From Streptomyces sp. CG1 (GTDB taxonomy: Bacteria > Actinomycetota > Actinomycetes > Streptomycetales > Streptomycetaceae): a stretch of 64,000 bases of DNA. Shown piece after piece: positions 53,533-61,745 of this stretch. The position numbers and the translations under genes were made by a program. Numbering within the stretch: the first letter of the stretch is position 1; every line of letters begins with the position of its first letter. The stretch spans positions 3,782,001-3,846,000 of the forward strand of contig NZ_CP163518.1 of NCBI RefSeq assembly GCF_041080625.1, given 5' to 3'. The notes below the pieces were generated by a model. The model saw only the letters and a list, made by a program, of their open reading frames with translations. It had not been told where the DNA came from and did not search any database.

Positions 53533-54231
53533 TCAGCTCCGGGGGTTCCGGTGATTCCCGTGGCCTGCCGCGGCGTTGACGGTGGTCCGCCGCGCCACCT
53601 TCCCGGCTCGCGGCTTGGCGGGAGTCCTGGCCTTCAGGGACATGGTCGTCCAGGCGGCCTTCCCGTGGTAGCTGAAGTGGAACGCGGCTCCCTGGTTGTA
53701 GGGGGTGCTGGACAGCGTGGTTCCAGCCCGGGTGCCGGGCACGACCTTGATCTTCAGCTGCCAGGCGGCCGTTCCGCCCGCGGGGGCGACCTGCCCGTGG
53801 CGGTCGGAGAAGCACTTCAGGATCGTGCTCTCGTACGGAACGCCCGGCCGGCCCGCGTCGCCCTTGCAGGCCCATCCGCCCAGCGCCCCGTGGAGCGGGG
53901 TCAGCCTGGTGTCCGTGAAACGGGTGCCGTAGGGGGCCCAGATCTCCATGTACATGCGCGCGTCGTTGCGCGCGCTCGTCCTGCCGGTGTTCTTGAGCTC
54001 GATCCTCGCCTGGCCCGTCTGCCCGGGTTTGATGACCACGGGCCGCTGCTGCGGATGGTCTACCAGCGCCGGATGCGGTTTCCCCGCGGCCACCGCCGGA
54101 TTCGCGCCCAGGGCCGTCGCCGTGCCCGCCAGTACGACCGCCCCGCACCACGTTCCGACCCGGCGGGCCCCGCTTCGGCGCGCCGAACGGCCGGATCCCG
54201 TGGTCCCGGTCGGTTCCTGCCCATCCGTCAT
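53533..54231 (-). CDS. Secreted protein, unknown function (paralogue of 52841-53419)
   Basis: A 232-residue exported protein. After a basic stretch (RSARRSGARRVGTW) comes a hydrophobic signal (CGAVVLAGTATALGANPAVA), cleavage near residue 48. The mature beta-rich domain has VVIKPGQTGQARIELKNTGR near 66-85 and the Cys pair GGWACKGDAGRPGV and ILKCFSDR near 117-140, like its neighbour. The tail is basic (RAGKVARRTTVN). The pattern resembles small Ig-like or DUF11-type domains. The ATG at 54231 follows GGAAAGG; 54249 is an alternative. Confidence 0.75.
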   Translation of the reverse strand: MTDGQEPTGTTGSGRSARRSGARRVGTWCGAVVLAGTATALGANPAVAAGKPHPALVDHPQQRPVVIKPGQTGQARIELKNTGRTSARNDARMYMEIWAPYGTRFTDTRLTPLHGALGGWACKGDAGRPGVPYESTILKCFSDRHGQVAPAGGTAAWQLKIKVVPGTRAGTTLSSTPYNQGAAFHFSYHGKAAWTTMSLKARTPAKPRAGKVARRTTVNAAAGHGNHRNPRS

Positions 54232-54562
54232 GACGAACGACCTTTCCATTGCCCTGGGCGGACCGTGGCGGCTCCGGCCCCTTCGACCCGACTGCATATG
54301 ATTCGTCATCAAACTTATCAAACATGCCCATAGGCAAGCAAAACAGACATGACGGAGCATCATGCGGTGCCACGGCTCATGCCGCCAAAGCAGAGAGGCC
54401 CCAATCGAACGAAATAAATGAATTTTGATGGTTCGTCACATTTACGCGGTATACGTGACTCGCGCGACCGTAATGAACCGGGCATGCGCGACACAGGTGG
54501 CGGTGACCGTCTGGACGGTCCAGGTGCCGCCCACTCACCGGAGAGAAAGGAAGAACAGTCGG
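54232..54562. other. A+T-rich divergent promoter region
   Basis: About 330 bases between a secreted-protein gene and the Tat substrate. The part from about 54285 to 54440 is far richer in A and T than the rest of the window, which fits a regulated promoter and possibly acquired DNA. No gene is seen in it. Confidence 0.5.
54425..54455 (+). promoter_or_regulatory. Possible promoter of the Tat-substrate gene
   Basis: TTGATG (54425-54430) and TATACG (54450-54455) with a 19-base spacer. The predicted leader is about 100 bases. The spacing is on the long side, so confidence is modest. Confidence 0.35.
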
Positions 54563-55255
54563 ATGACTGAGTCTGCAGAGATCACCGGCAGCGGCAGCGA
54601 CCGCCGCGGGTTCATGAAGGGGGCGGCAGTCACCGCCGCGGCGGTCGGCGCCGGAGCTCTCGTGCCGGGCACCGCCCAGGCCGCGGAGGCGGAGCGGATC
54701 GCTGCCTTGCAGCCCGCGTTCCCGTTCGCGCTGCCGCCCGTGGGCGTGGACATCCCGTGTAGCTGCTACGCCTCCAACGTCCCACTACAGCTCAATACCG
54801 GGGTCGTCAACCTCGACTTCAAGGGTGGCATCGACGTCTGCGTCCGTACGAGCAACGAGACCGGTCTCGTCATTGAGGTCATCGGCCACAAGGTGGTCGC
54901 GGACACCCCCACCCAGACGGTCACCATCGAGCAGTCGGACACCACCATCACGCCGCTGAGCCTGCTGCAGATGAACCCGGGCAACCCGACCGCGGTCCCC
55001 CCGGTCCCACCCTTCCCGGAGATGATCATCAAGCTGCTCTTCAAGCTCACGGTCGCCCCGAAGGACGGCAGCCCGCCGCTGGTCCTGTCCACCGACCCGA
55101 ACAACCCCGCCACGCTGAGCTCGGGCCTGCTCAAGGCGTTCCCGCCGGCCAACCAGGGGTACACGCTCGGCGGAAACGTGCCGCTCCTCGACCAGAACGG
55201 CAAGCAGGCCGGCATGCTGCAGGGCTTCCCGGTCACGGTCAACCAGAGCGCCTGA
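54563..55255 (+). CDS. Tat-exported protein, unknown function
   Basis: A 230-residue secreted protein. The N-terminus is a classical Tat signal (SDRRGFMKGAAVTAAAVGAG near residues 11-30; cleavage after AQA near 38). The mature protein has two adjacent Cys in IPCSCYASN near 59-67 and one in GGIDVCVRTSN, is rich in beta strands and ends without an anchor. No family recognised. AAAGGAAG lies upstream of the ATG. It sits next to an AarF-like kinase and the tatC-tatB pair, which suggests that those genes serve its export or maturation; inference. Confidence 0.78.
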   Translation: MTESAEITGSGSDRRGFMKGAAVTAAAVGAGALVPGTAQAAEAERIAALQPAFPFALPPVGVDIPCSCYASNVPLQLNTGVVNLDFKGGIDVCVRTSNETGLVIEVIGHKVVADTPTQTVTIEQSDTTITPLSLLQMNPGNPTAVPPVPPFPEMIIKLLFKLTVAPKDGSPPLVLSTDPNNPATLSSGLLKAFPPANQGYTLGGNVPLLDQNGKQAGMLQGFPVTVNQSA

Positions 55256-55260
55256 GAACC

Positions 55261-55319
55261 GGGAACGGCGAACCGCGCCCCTCCACCTGGCCGGCGGAGG
55301 GGCGCGGTTCGCCGTTCCC
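55261..55319. terminator. Very strong bidirectional terminator
   Basis: A perfect 24-bp stem (55261-55284 with 55296-55319) and an 11-base loop, starting 5 bases after the Tat-substrate stop and facing the AarF gene end. Confidence 0.85.
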
Positions 55320-55383
55320 GCGCGGGCGGCCTCACCACCGCGTCCCAGCCGCTCACCGCCGCGGCCCCGGGGGGTGCGTCCCT

Positions 55384-56700
55384 TCAGGCCGCCGGCCGGA
55401 AAGCCTCGCCGAACACGGCCTTCATCAGATACGGCCCGGCCTCCTTCTGGAAGTCCACCTGCGGGGCGAAGGCTCGTACCGTGCCCTCCAGTACCAGCAG
55501 GGACAACAGGGGAAACACGAACTCCGGCGCGGCGTACAGGTCGTGGCGGCGCTGGATGTCGAACAGCGAGGCGCCGAACGACACCAGGTCGAAGTCCCCT
55601 GCGGACACCCCGCTGTTCTCCCGTACCAGCGCGGCCAGTTCGCGTGTGAAGCCGTCCGTGTCGGCGCTCGGCCCGGGGGTCGCCGTCTTCAGGACGATCT
55701 GGGCGCAGGCCTCCCCGTCCCCCACGGACATCTGGAGGAAGAACCAGGCGAACGCGGCGCGTGTCCGCTCGTCCAGGCGCACGGTGAAGCCGGCGTCCAC
55801 CAGCACCACCTCGCCGTCCGGCAGGAAGTAGAGGTTGCCGGGGTGCAGATCGCAGTGGACCAGCCCGTCGATGAAGAGCATCCGGTAGATCCCGTGCAGC
55901 GTCGACCGCACCGCCCGCTCGCGGACCCCCTGCGGGAACTCGTGAGGCTCGCGGCGTCGCAGGCCCTCCACGAACTCCATGACCAGAACGCCGTCGTGGC
56001 TCAGTTCGCGGTGCACCGCGGGTACCCGGAGACCGGACTCCTGCGCCAGGTTCTCCTGGAACTCCTCCAGGAGGCGCGCCTCCCGCAGGAAGTCCAGCTG
56101 GCCGTGGACCGCCTGCGCCATCTGGTCGATGACGGCGACGGCCGGGAGACCGCGCATCCGGGGCAGCCGGGCCACCAGCCGGGTACCCCTGCGCATGAGT
56201 TCCAGGTCCAGCGCCAGCTGCCGGGCGACCTCGGGGCGCCGCAGCTTCACCGCGATCCTCCGACCGTCGGGAGCGGTCGCACGGTAGACGCAGGCGATGC
56301 TGCCGGCGGCGACCGGGCGGGCGATCCCGTCGGTCCCCCGGTCCAGTACGAGGCCGGTGTCCCGCAGTTCGCCGGCCACGCCCGGCAGCGGCAAGGGCCG
56401 GACGCCGTCGTGGAGGCGGGCGAGCGCGGCGCACACGCGCGGCGGCAGCACGTCCACCCGGGTGGCCAGCAGCTGGGCTGCCTTGACGAAGGCAGGTCCG
56501 AGCCGGGTGACCAGGTCCACCAGCCAGCGGTCCCGGCGGGCACGAAGGTCGCGGCGCAGGACCCCGACCGCCGTCTGCCGGGCGAGTGCCGCGCCGCCGC
56601 GCAGCAGGAGCAGCAGGAGGACCGCCGCGCGCCCGACGAGCGCTCGGCGCGGGACGGTGGCGACCGGGTCCGCGTGCGGCCGGACGGTGTCGGCGTTCAT
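55384..56700 (-). CDS. Divergent AarF/UbiB (ABC1)-family kinase-like protein
   Basis: A 438-residue ABC1 protein. A hydrophobic N-terminal stretch (VGRAAVLLLLLLRGGAALAR near 22-41) may anchor it. The family elements are present but changed. The KxGQ motif reads KAAQ (FVKAAQLLATR near 72). The Ala-rich nucleotide loop reads AAGSIACVYRA near 131-141, and the ExD helix reads HGQLDFLREARLLEEF. The catalytic VHCDLHPGN near 285 is intact, while the DFG equivalent is VDAGF. UbiB-type proteins help lipid-quinone synthesis or move lipids. Here it lies between a Tat substrate and tatC. It may be an active but specialised member. Confidence 0.8.
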   Translation of the reverse strand: MNADTVRPHADPVATVPRRALVGRAAVLLLLLLRGGAALARQTAVGVLRRDLRARRDRWLVDLVTRLGPAFVKAAQLLATRVDVLPPRVCAALARLHDGVRPLPLPGVAGELRDTGLVLDRGTDGIARPVAAGSIACVYRATAPDGRRIAVKLRRPEVARQLALDLELMRRGTRLVARLPRMRGLPAVAVIDQMAQAVHGQLDFLREARLLEEFQENLAQESGLRVPAVHRELSHDGVLVMEFVEGLRRREPHEFPQGVRERAVRSTLHGIYRMLFIDGLVHCDLHPGNLYFLPDGEVVLVDAGFTVRLDERTRAAFAWFFLQMSVGDGEACAQIVLKTATPGPSADTDGFTRELAALVRENSGVSAGDFDLVSFGASLFDIQRRHDLYAAPEFVFPLLSLLVLEGTVRAFAPQVDFQKEAGPYLMKAVFGEAFRPAA

Positions 56701-56783
56701 CGATGACTCCGAGAGGACTTTGAGATGGCTCTGATGGTTCTGAGACGGCTTCGGGATGACTCCTTGGTGGGTGCGGCGGCGTG

Positions 56784-57689
56784 TCAGTCCCCGCTTCCCA
56801 CCGGAACCTCGATCTGGGACGGCGTCAGGTCGATCGACGATGCCTCGTCGGGCGAGAGCGCCGCCGATGCCGCCCTGCGCGTGCGCACCCGGTCGCGCCA
56901 GACGATCACGGACAGCGACACGGCGAACAGGGCGGTCATCGGCACCGCGAGGACCATCATGGTGAGCGGGTCGCCCGTCGGGGTGGCCAGCGCCGAGAAC
57001 ACGAAGATCAGCATGACGAGGGTCCGCCAGCGGGCCAGCAGGCTCCCGGCACTCACGACGCCCGCGAAGTTGAGCAGCACCAGCAGCAGCGGCATCTCGA
57101 AGGAGATGCCGAACACCAGGATCATCCTGATGAAGAACTCCAGGAACTGATCGCCCTGGAGAAAGTTGCTGAAGGAACCCGGCGTGAACCCGAGCAGGAT
57201 CCGCAGGGCCTTCGGGAACACCCAGTAGGCCAGCCCTGCCCCGGACAGGAACAGCGGTACGGCGGCAGCGACGAACCCGAGCGTGTAGCGCTTCTCGTGG
57301 CAGTGCAGCCCCGGCGCCGCGAAGGCCCACAGCTGGTACGACCAGAACGGGCTGGAGATCACCACTCCGGCGGCCAGGGCCACCTTGAAGGTGAAGGTCA
57401 GCGGGGTCATCACGCCCTGCATCACCATCAGCCCGTTGGGGCACGCCGAGGTCGCGGGCGCGATCCCGTGCAGACCGGGGAGGTGGCAGCTGGGACCCGT
57501 CAGTTCGGTGATCAGCCAGGGGTGCAGATACCAGCCGGCCACCGTGCCGAGGAACACGAAGAGCAGAGCCTTCGCCAAGCGGTTCCGAAGCTCGCGCAGA
57601 TGCTCACGCAGAGGCATCCGGCCGCCCGGGGAGGCCGGGGTCCGGGGTTTGTCGAGTCGGTTCGTGTCCACAGGGTCGGAACTCCTCAT
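56784..57689 (-). CDS. tatC: Twin-arginine translocase subunit TatC
   Basis: A 301-residue six-helix membrane protein, the receptor for Tat signal peptides. Seen: MPLREHLRELRNRLAKAL near residues 25-42 with the conserved Glu, the first periplasmic loop carrying two Cys (SCHLPG, TSACPNG), FWSYQLWAFAAPGL near 113-126, GISFEMPLLLVLL near 193-205 with the second conserved Glu, and SALATPTGDPLTMM near 235-248. Streptomyces normally has a tatA-tatC pair elsewhere, so this is probably a second TatC. It forms an operon with tatB, whose stop lies 15 bases upstream. A Tat substrate gene is 1.5 kb away. Confidence 0.88.
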   Translation of the reverse strand: MRSSDPVDTNRLDKPRTPASPGGRMPLREHLRELRNRLAKALLFVFLGTVAGWYLHPWLITELTGPSCHLPGLHGIAPATSACPNGLMVMQGVMTPLTFTFKVALAAGVVISSPFWSYQLWAFAAPGLHCHEKRYTLGFVAAAVPLFLSGAGLAYWVFPKALRILLGFTPGSFSNFLQGDQFLEFFIRMILVFGISFEMPLLLVLLNFAGVVSAGSLLARWRTLVMLIFVFSALATPTGDPLTMMVLAVPMTALFAVSLSVIVWRDRVRTRRAASAALSPDEASSIDLTPSQIEVPVGSGD

Positions 57690-57704
57690 GCGTGAGCGAC
57701 GAGA

Positions 57705-58271
57705 TCAGCGGTCGTGAATCCGTACGCCCTCGCCGCGCTCAGGCACGGATGCCTGCACAGCGGACGCCTGCACAGCGGGTGCCTGCGACACCGGTACGCC
57801 CCCCACGGACGCCTGTGACGCTTCCTCAGCGGGCTCCTGTGGCAGCCCCGCGTCCGCCGAGGTGTCCCGCGACGGCGACGAGGTCCGCTCGCGCGGGATG
57901 GGTGCGCTGAACGGGTCGGCCCCCTCGTCCATGCCCATCTCGGCGGCCGAGGGGAACGGCACGTGCTCCGGCCAGCCCTCGGGCTTCGGGCCCGACTGCC
58001 ACTGCGGCTTCGGCGGGTCCCAGGGCTTGTCGTCCTCCAGCAGGTGCTTCGCGACGAACGCCCGCGGATTGAGGTCGCGCAGGCGCAGATCCTGGTACTC
58101 GGGTCCCAGTTCCCGCCGTACCCCGTCGGTGGCGCCGCGCAGCACCGTACGCAGCCTGCGCAGGCCACGGGCCGCCTCCCCGACGGCCTTGGGCAGCCTG
58201 TCGGGGCCGTAGAGGAACACCGCGATCAGCGCGAGAGCGACCAGGGTGAACGGGCTCAGGTTGAACACCAT
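57705..58271 (-). CDS. tatB: Twin-arginine translocase subunit TatB
   Basis: A 188-residue TatA/B-type protein: a short N-terminal membrane helix (LSPFTLVALALIAVFLYGPD, residues 5-24), the hinge GPDRLPKAV, an amphipathic helix, then ELGPEYQDLRLRDLNPRAFV near 54-73. That last segment matches Streptomyces TatB rather than TatA. The C-terminal about 100 residues are Pro/Ala/Val-rich and hydrophilic with AVQAS repeats. GTG at 58274 or ATG at 58271 may start it. No tatA is nearby. Confidence 0.85.
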   Translation of the reverse strand: MVFNLSPFTLVALALIAVFLYGPDRLPKAVGEAARGLRRLRTVLRGATDGVRRELGPEYQDLRLRDLNPRAFVAKHLLEDDKPWDPPKPQWQSGPKPEGWPEHVPFPSAAEMGMDEGADPFSAPIPRERTSSPSRDTSADAGLPQEPAEEASQASVGGVPVSQAPAVQASAVQASVPERGEGVRIHDR

Positions 58272-58274
58272 CAC

Positions 58275-58501
58275 TCCAAGAGGTTCAGCGAGGTCGCTGG
58301 ATCCGGCGAATACGTATCATGAAGACATTTCACACCACATATCATTACAAACAGGCGCCATGCAGCCGGGGATTCACTCGTTCGCCCATGGCGTTGCCGG
58401 GTCAACTCGACGCCTGGACAGGCATCCCGATCCGGTGAACTCGCGGGGGCCTTCGCGCCCCGCGGCTTGTCGGGAGGCATGGGGCCTCCTACGGTCCGAC
58501 C
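58275..58501. other. Promoter region between tatB and the methionine-synthase-like gene
   Basis: A 227-base divergent gap. Positions about 58308-58355 are A+T-rich (TATCATGAAGAC, CACATATCATTACAAAC) and should carry the tatBC promoter. No confident boxes assigned. Confidence 0.45.
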
Positions 58502-59566
58502 ATGAGCATCCCCACTGAGCCGATCGGCAGCATCCCCCGCCCGCGCGCCCTGCAGCAGGCTCTCGGTCAGCACGCCGAAGGCCGGTTGAGCGACAAGGAA
58601 CTGACGGAGCTTCAGGAGCAGGCCGCGGCGGACACGCTCGCCCGCCTCGAGCAGCTGGGCTGCCCTGTCCTCGTCGACGGCGAGCAGGCCAAGCCCAGCT
58701 TCGCCACCTACCCGATCGCGGGCCTGGCCACCCTCGCGCCGGACGGCGTCATCATCCCGTTCGCCGACGGCCACACCCGGCAGCTGCCGCATCTGACCGA
58801 GGGGCCGTTCCGCTACCAGGTCCGCGCGGAGTCGTATCTGCGCGACGCCCAGCGGCACACCGACCTCCCCCTCAAGCAGGCGGTCATCGCGCCCTCGGCG
58901 CTCAGCCTGCTCTACCCGGCCGAGTCCATCGCGGGCTACTCCCGCGAGGCGTTCCTGAGGGACCTGGCCGACGAGGCCGAGGCCGACATCCGCGGCTGCC
59001 TGGAGGCGGGCGCGCACGTGGTCCAGCTCGACTTCACCGAGGGCCGCCTCTCGCTCAAGCTCGACCCGAGCGGCGCGATTCTCGAGGACTTCATCGCTCT
59101 CAACAACGAGGTGCTCGGCCGGTTCAGCGAGGCGGAGCGGGCCCGCCTCGGGGTGCACACCTGCCCCGGCGGCGACCACGACTCCACCCACAGCCTGGAC
59201 GTCGACTACGCCGGACTGCTGCCCAAGCTCTTCCGGCTGGAGGTGGGCAACTTCTACGTCCAGCTGGCCAGCGAGGCCGACCCGGAGCGGGTCCTTCGCA
59301 TCATCGCCGACCAACTGCGCCCCGGCATCCGGGTGTTCGTCGGCGTGACCGATCCCATCGGTGCGACGGTGGAGACCCCGGAGGAGGTACGCGACCGGGT
59401 GCTGCTCGCGGCCCGCCACATCCCGGTGGACCAGCTGGGCACCTGCGACGACTGCGGCTTCTCGCCGTTCGCCGACGACACGTCCACCTCGCGCGACCTG
59501 GCCTTCGCCAAGATCGACGCACGCGTACGGGGAACCGCCCTGGCCGCCGAGGCGCTGGGCGCCTGA
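58502..59566 (+). CDS. Methionine synthase II (cobalamin-independent)-like protein
   Basis: A 354-residue protein equal to one TIM barrel of the MetE C-terminal domain. The zinc/homocysteine ligands are visible as HTCPGGDH near residues 219-226 and CDDCGFSPF near 317-325; the substrate region IGSIPRPRAL opens it. Length is half that of MetE, so it belongs to the short UROD/MetE-like group whose methyl donor is often unknown. Alone in its transcript and ended by a hairpin. Confidence 0.82.
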   Translation: MSIPTEPIGSIPRPRALQQALGQHAEGRLSDKELTELQEQAAADTLARLEQLGCPVLVDGEQAKPSFATYPIAGLATLAPDGVIIPFADGHTRQLPHLTEGPFRYQVRAESYLRDAQRHTDLPLKQAVIAPSALSLLYPAESIAGYSREAFLRDLADEAEADIRGCLEAGAHVVQLDFTEGRLSLKLDPSGAILEDFIALNNEVLGRFSEAERARLGVHTCPGGDHDSTHSLDVDYAGLLPKLFRLEVGNFYVQLASEADPERVLRIIADQLRPGIRVFVGVTDPIGATVETPEEVRDRVLLAARHIPVDQLGTCDDCGFSPFADDTSTSRDLAFAKIDARVRGTALAAEALGA

Positions 59567-59595
59567 CCGGACGTGCAGCAGTCCGGCCGCGCGCC

Positions 59596-59630
59596 ACCGC
59601 ACCGCACGTCCCCGGGGCGGGCGGTGCGGT
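59596..59630 (+). terminator. Terminator hairpin after the methionine-synthase-like gene
   Basis: ACCGCACCGC pairs perfectly with GCGGTGCGGT around a 15-base loop, 29 bases past the stop. Confidence 0.6.
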
Positions 59631-59728
59631 CGGCAGCCCCGTCGCGCTTCGTCCGGTCGGGCGCAATGACCGCCACACCGGTGCCGGTACGGGGAGCTGC
59701 CGTACATCCGCCCCTTGGATTCCGCAGC

Positions 59729-60225
59729 ATGAGTTCACTTGATCACGCATCTGCCGACCGTCGCGCCTTCCTCACTGCCGCCGGGGCCGCCGGGCTCGCG
59801 GCGGGTGTCTGGTGGGCCGGCACGGCGCGCGGGGTGGTGCTGCGCACCCTTGCCGGATCGGGCACCGTCGACATCGACTGCGCGATCCGGCTGCGTGCCG
59901 AGGCCGATCCGGGCGACCACTCCGGCAGATCGTGGCGGCTGCGGGTGCTGGAGCACCGGATGCAGGGGCGACAGCGCCCGGTTCGGCCGGATCACCATCA
60001 CCGAGGAGGCCGACCCCCGCTCGCCGCCGCCCAGCACCCTGCGCCTGGCCGATGCCGAGGCGCCGCGCTATGAACTGCGCCTGGTCTGTCCCAGCCTCAC
60101 CGTCGAGGCCGAACGCGCACTACCGGGGCGAGCAGGATGACGGTCTGTCAGAACTCTGGCGGCCGGTGCTGTCGCGGTGGTGTGGGGGCCGGTGGCGAGG
60201 CGGCGGAAACGGTAACCGACTCTGA
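59729..60225 (+). pseudogene. Frameshifted gene with Tat signal
   Basis: From the ATG at 59729 a clear Tat signal is read (ASADRRAFLTAAGAAGLAAG) and then VDIDCAIRLRAEADPGD up to about LEHRMQG near 59970. There the plausible sequence moves to a second frame (DSARFGRITITEEADPRSPP ... LTVEAERA), and near 60115 to a third (HYRGEQDDGLSELWRPVLSR) ending at 60225. Two single-base shifts would restore about 165 residues. Either a decaying gene or two sequencing errors. No family recognised. Confidence 0.6.
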
Positions 60226-60236
60226 AGGAGCCCCAT

Positions 60237-60788
60237 ATGCCGCACATCGAGCTGGGCAACGACCTGCCCGGGATCGTGTCGCTGTTCGCTTTCCGGCCCG
60301 AGACGGCCACGCCGCTGAGCGAGCTGGCCGAGGTCCTGCTGCGCGGGCCCAGCACCCTGAGCCGGGGCGAGCGGGAGCTGATCGCCGCCCGGGTCTCCCG
60401 CCTCAACAGCTGCCGCTTCTGCACCGACTGCCATGCCGCGTTCGCCGCCGTCCAGCTGGACCAGGGCATGCCCCTGGTCGACCAGGTCCGCGCCTACCCG
60501 GCCGCGGCGCCCGTCTCCGACAAGCTCAAGGCCCTGCTCGCCGTGGCCGACGCGGTCCAGGAGAGCGGCCGCGCGGTCACCGACGAGCACATCAAGGCCG
60601 CCCGCGTCGCCGGGGCGACAGACACGGAGATCCATGACACCGTGCTGATCGCGGCGGCGTTCTGCATGTTCAACCGCTATGTCGACGGCCTGGCCACCAC
60701 CGCCCCGGACCAGGCGGCCGCGTACACCGGGATGGCCCATCACATCACCGCCCACGGCTACCGCGCCGCCGTGCCTCTCCAGCCCTGA
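60237..60788 (+). CDS. Carboxymuconolactone decarboxylase/AhpD-family protein
   Basis: A 183-residue all-helical protein of the CMD/AhpD superfamily. The redox motif is intact: RELIAARVSRLNSC near residues 42-55, then CRFCTDCHAAFA, giving the CxxC and downstream His of peroxidase-type members. AAGGAG precedes the ATG. It may reduce peroxides or partner an AhpC-like protein. Convergent with the alpha/beta hydrolase. Confidence 0.88.
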   Translation: MPHIELGNDLPGIVSLFAFRPETATPLSELAEVLLRGPSTLSRGERELIAARVSRLNSCRFCTDCHAAFAAVQLDQGMPLVDQVRAYPAAAPVSDKLKALLAVADAVQESGRAVTDEHIKAARVAGATDTEIHDTVLIAAAFCMFNRYVDGLATTAPDQAAAYTGMAHHITAHGYRAAVPLQP

Positions 60789-60804
60789 CGGCCCCGCGAC
60801 ACCG

Positions 60805-61692
60805 TCACGTACCGTCTTCCGCCCAGAAGGCCGTCAGAGTTCCGGCGAGGGCATCGGGGTTGTCGTGGTGCGGCAGATGTCCGGCCTCGGGGACGACACC
60901 GTGGCGCGCACCGAGTTGCCGGGCCAGTTCCGCGGTGCGGTCCACCGGGACCAGCGAGTCCTCCACGCCGCCCACCACCAGCATCCGGATACCTTCGGCG
61001 CGCAGTCCGGTGACGAGATCCGGTCCGGCGGCGGCCGAAGCCAGGTGCTCGAGGCTCATCGGGTGGCTGCGGGCCAGCCGCTGCCGGATCACGGCACGGC
61101 GCTCATCGGCCATGGTGCCGCCGCGGTGCTGCCGCGCCACCAGCAGCTCCCAGTCGGCGGGCTCCGCGTCACCGGCCGTCAGGGGCCCGTCCCAGCAGGG
61201 GGCGACGAGGGTGAGGCTGAGGTACGTCGACGGTGTGAACCTCTCCCGGGAGCGGGCCTGCAGCACGGCGGTGGCCGCCACCAGGGCGCCGGCACCGTGG
61301 CCGACGAGGTGCACGGGCTTACGGGCGCACGCCGCCGTCATCGCGACGGCCAGGTCGGTGGCCAGCGCGCCGATGCCGTACGCGGCGGGGTCGTCAAGGC
61401 CAGGGGTCTCGTTCTGGCCGCGCAGATCCACCGCGAAGAGCCGGCGTCCCGCCTCGACCAGGCGGTGCATCAGCGGCAGGAAGTCCTCCTTGGCGCCCCC
61501 CGCTCCGGACACCAGCGCCACTCTGCTGCCGTTCCAGTGGGGGCCGGACGGACCCGGACGGCGGATCTCGACGCCCGCGAGCGGCCCGTACGGAGCGGGC
61601 ATCAGCATCGGGATGAGGGTCCTCCCGTCTGCTTCCTTTACCTCCTTTACCTCCTTTGCTTCCTTGCAATCAGAATCGAGCGTTCCGCACAT
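60805..61692 (-). CDS. Alpha/beta hydrolase
   Basis: A 295-residue hydrolase. The oxyanion-side motif is LVSGAGGAKED near residues 59-69, the DLRG motif is AVDLRGQNETPG near 90-101, the nucleophile elbow reads VGHGAG near 128-133 (Gly in place of the usual Ser), and the C-terminal His is in EAGHLPHHDNPDAL near 272. The missing nucleophile Ser makes hydrolysis uncertain. AAGGAGG precedes the ATG; the start has an odd KEAKEVKEVKE run. Same strand as the PKS genes and 53 bases after the reductase, so probably in that cluster. Confidence 0.8.
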   Translation of the reverse strand: MCGTLDSDCKEAKEVKEVKEADGRTLIPMLMPAPYGPLAGVEIRRPGPSGPHWNGSRVALVSGAGGAKEDFLPLMHRLVEAGRRLFAVDLRGQNETPGLDDPAAYGIGALATDLAVAMTAACARKPVHLVGHGAGALVAATAVLQARSRERFTPSTYLSLTLVAPCWDGPLTAGDAEPADWELLVARQHRGGTMADERRAVIRQRLARSHPMSLEHLASAAAGPDLVTGLRAEGIRMLVVGGVEDSLVPVDRTAELARQLGARHGVVPEAGHLPHHDNPDALAGTLTAFWAEDGT

Positions 61693-61745
61693 GGGTGCCC
61701 TCCTTCAGGCTGTCGGCGGATCGACAACTCAGGTCCAGTGACGGT

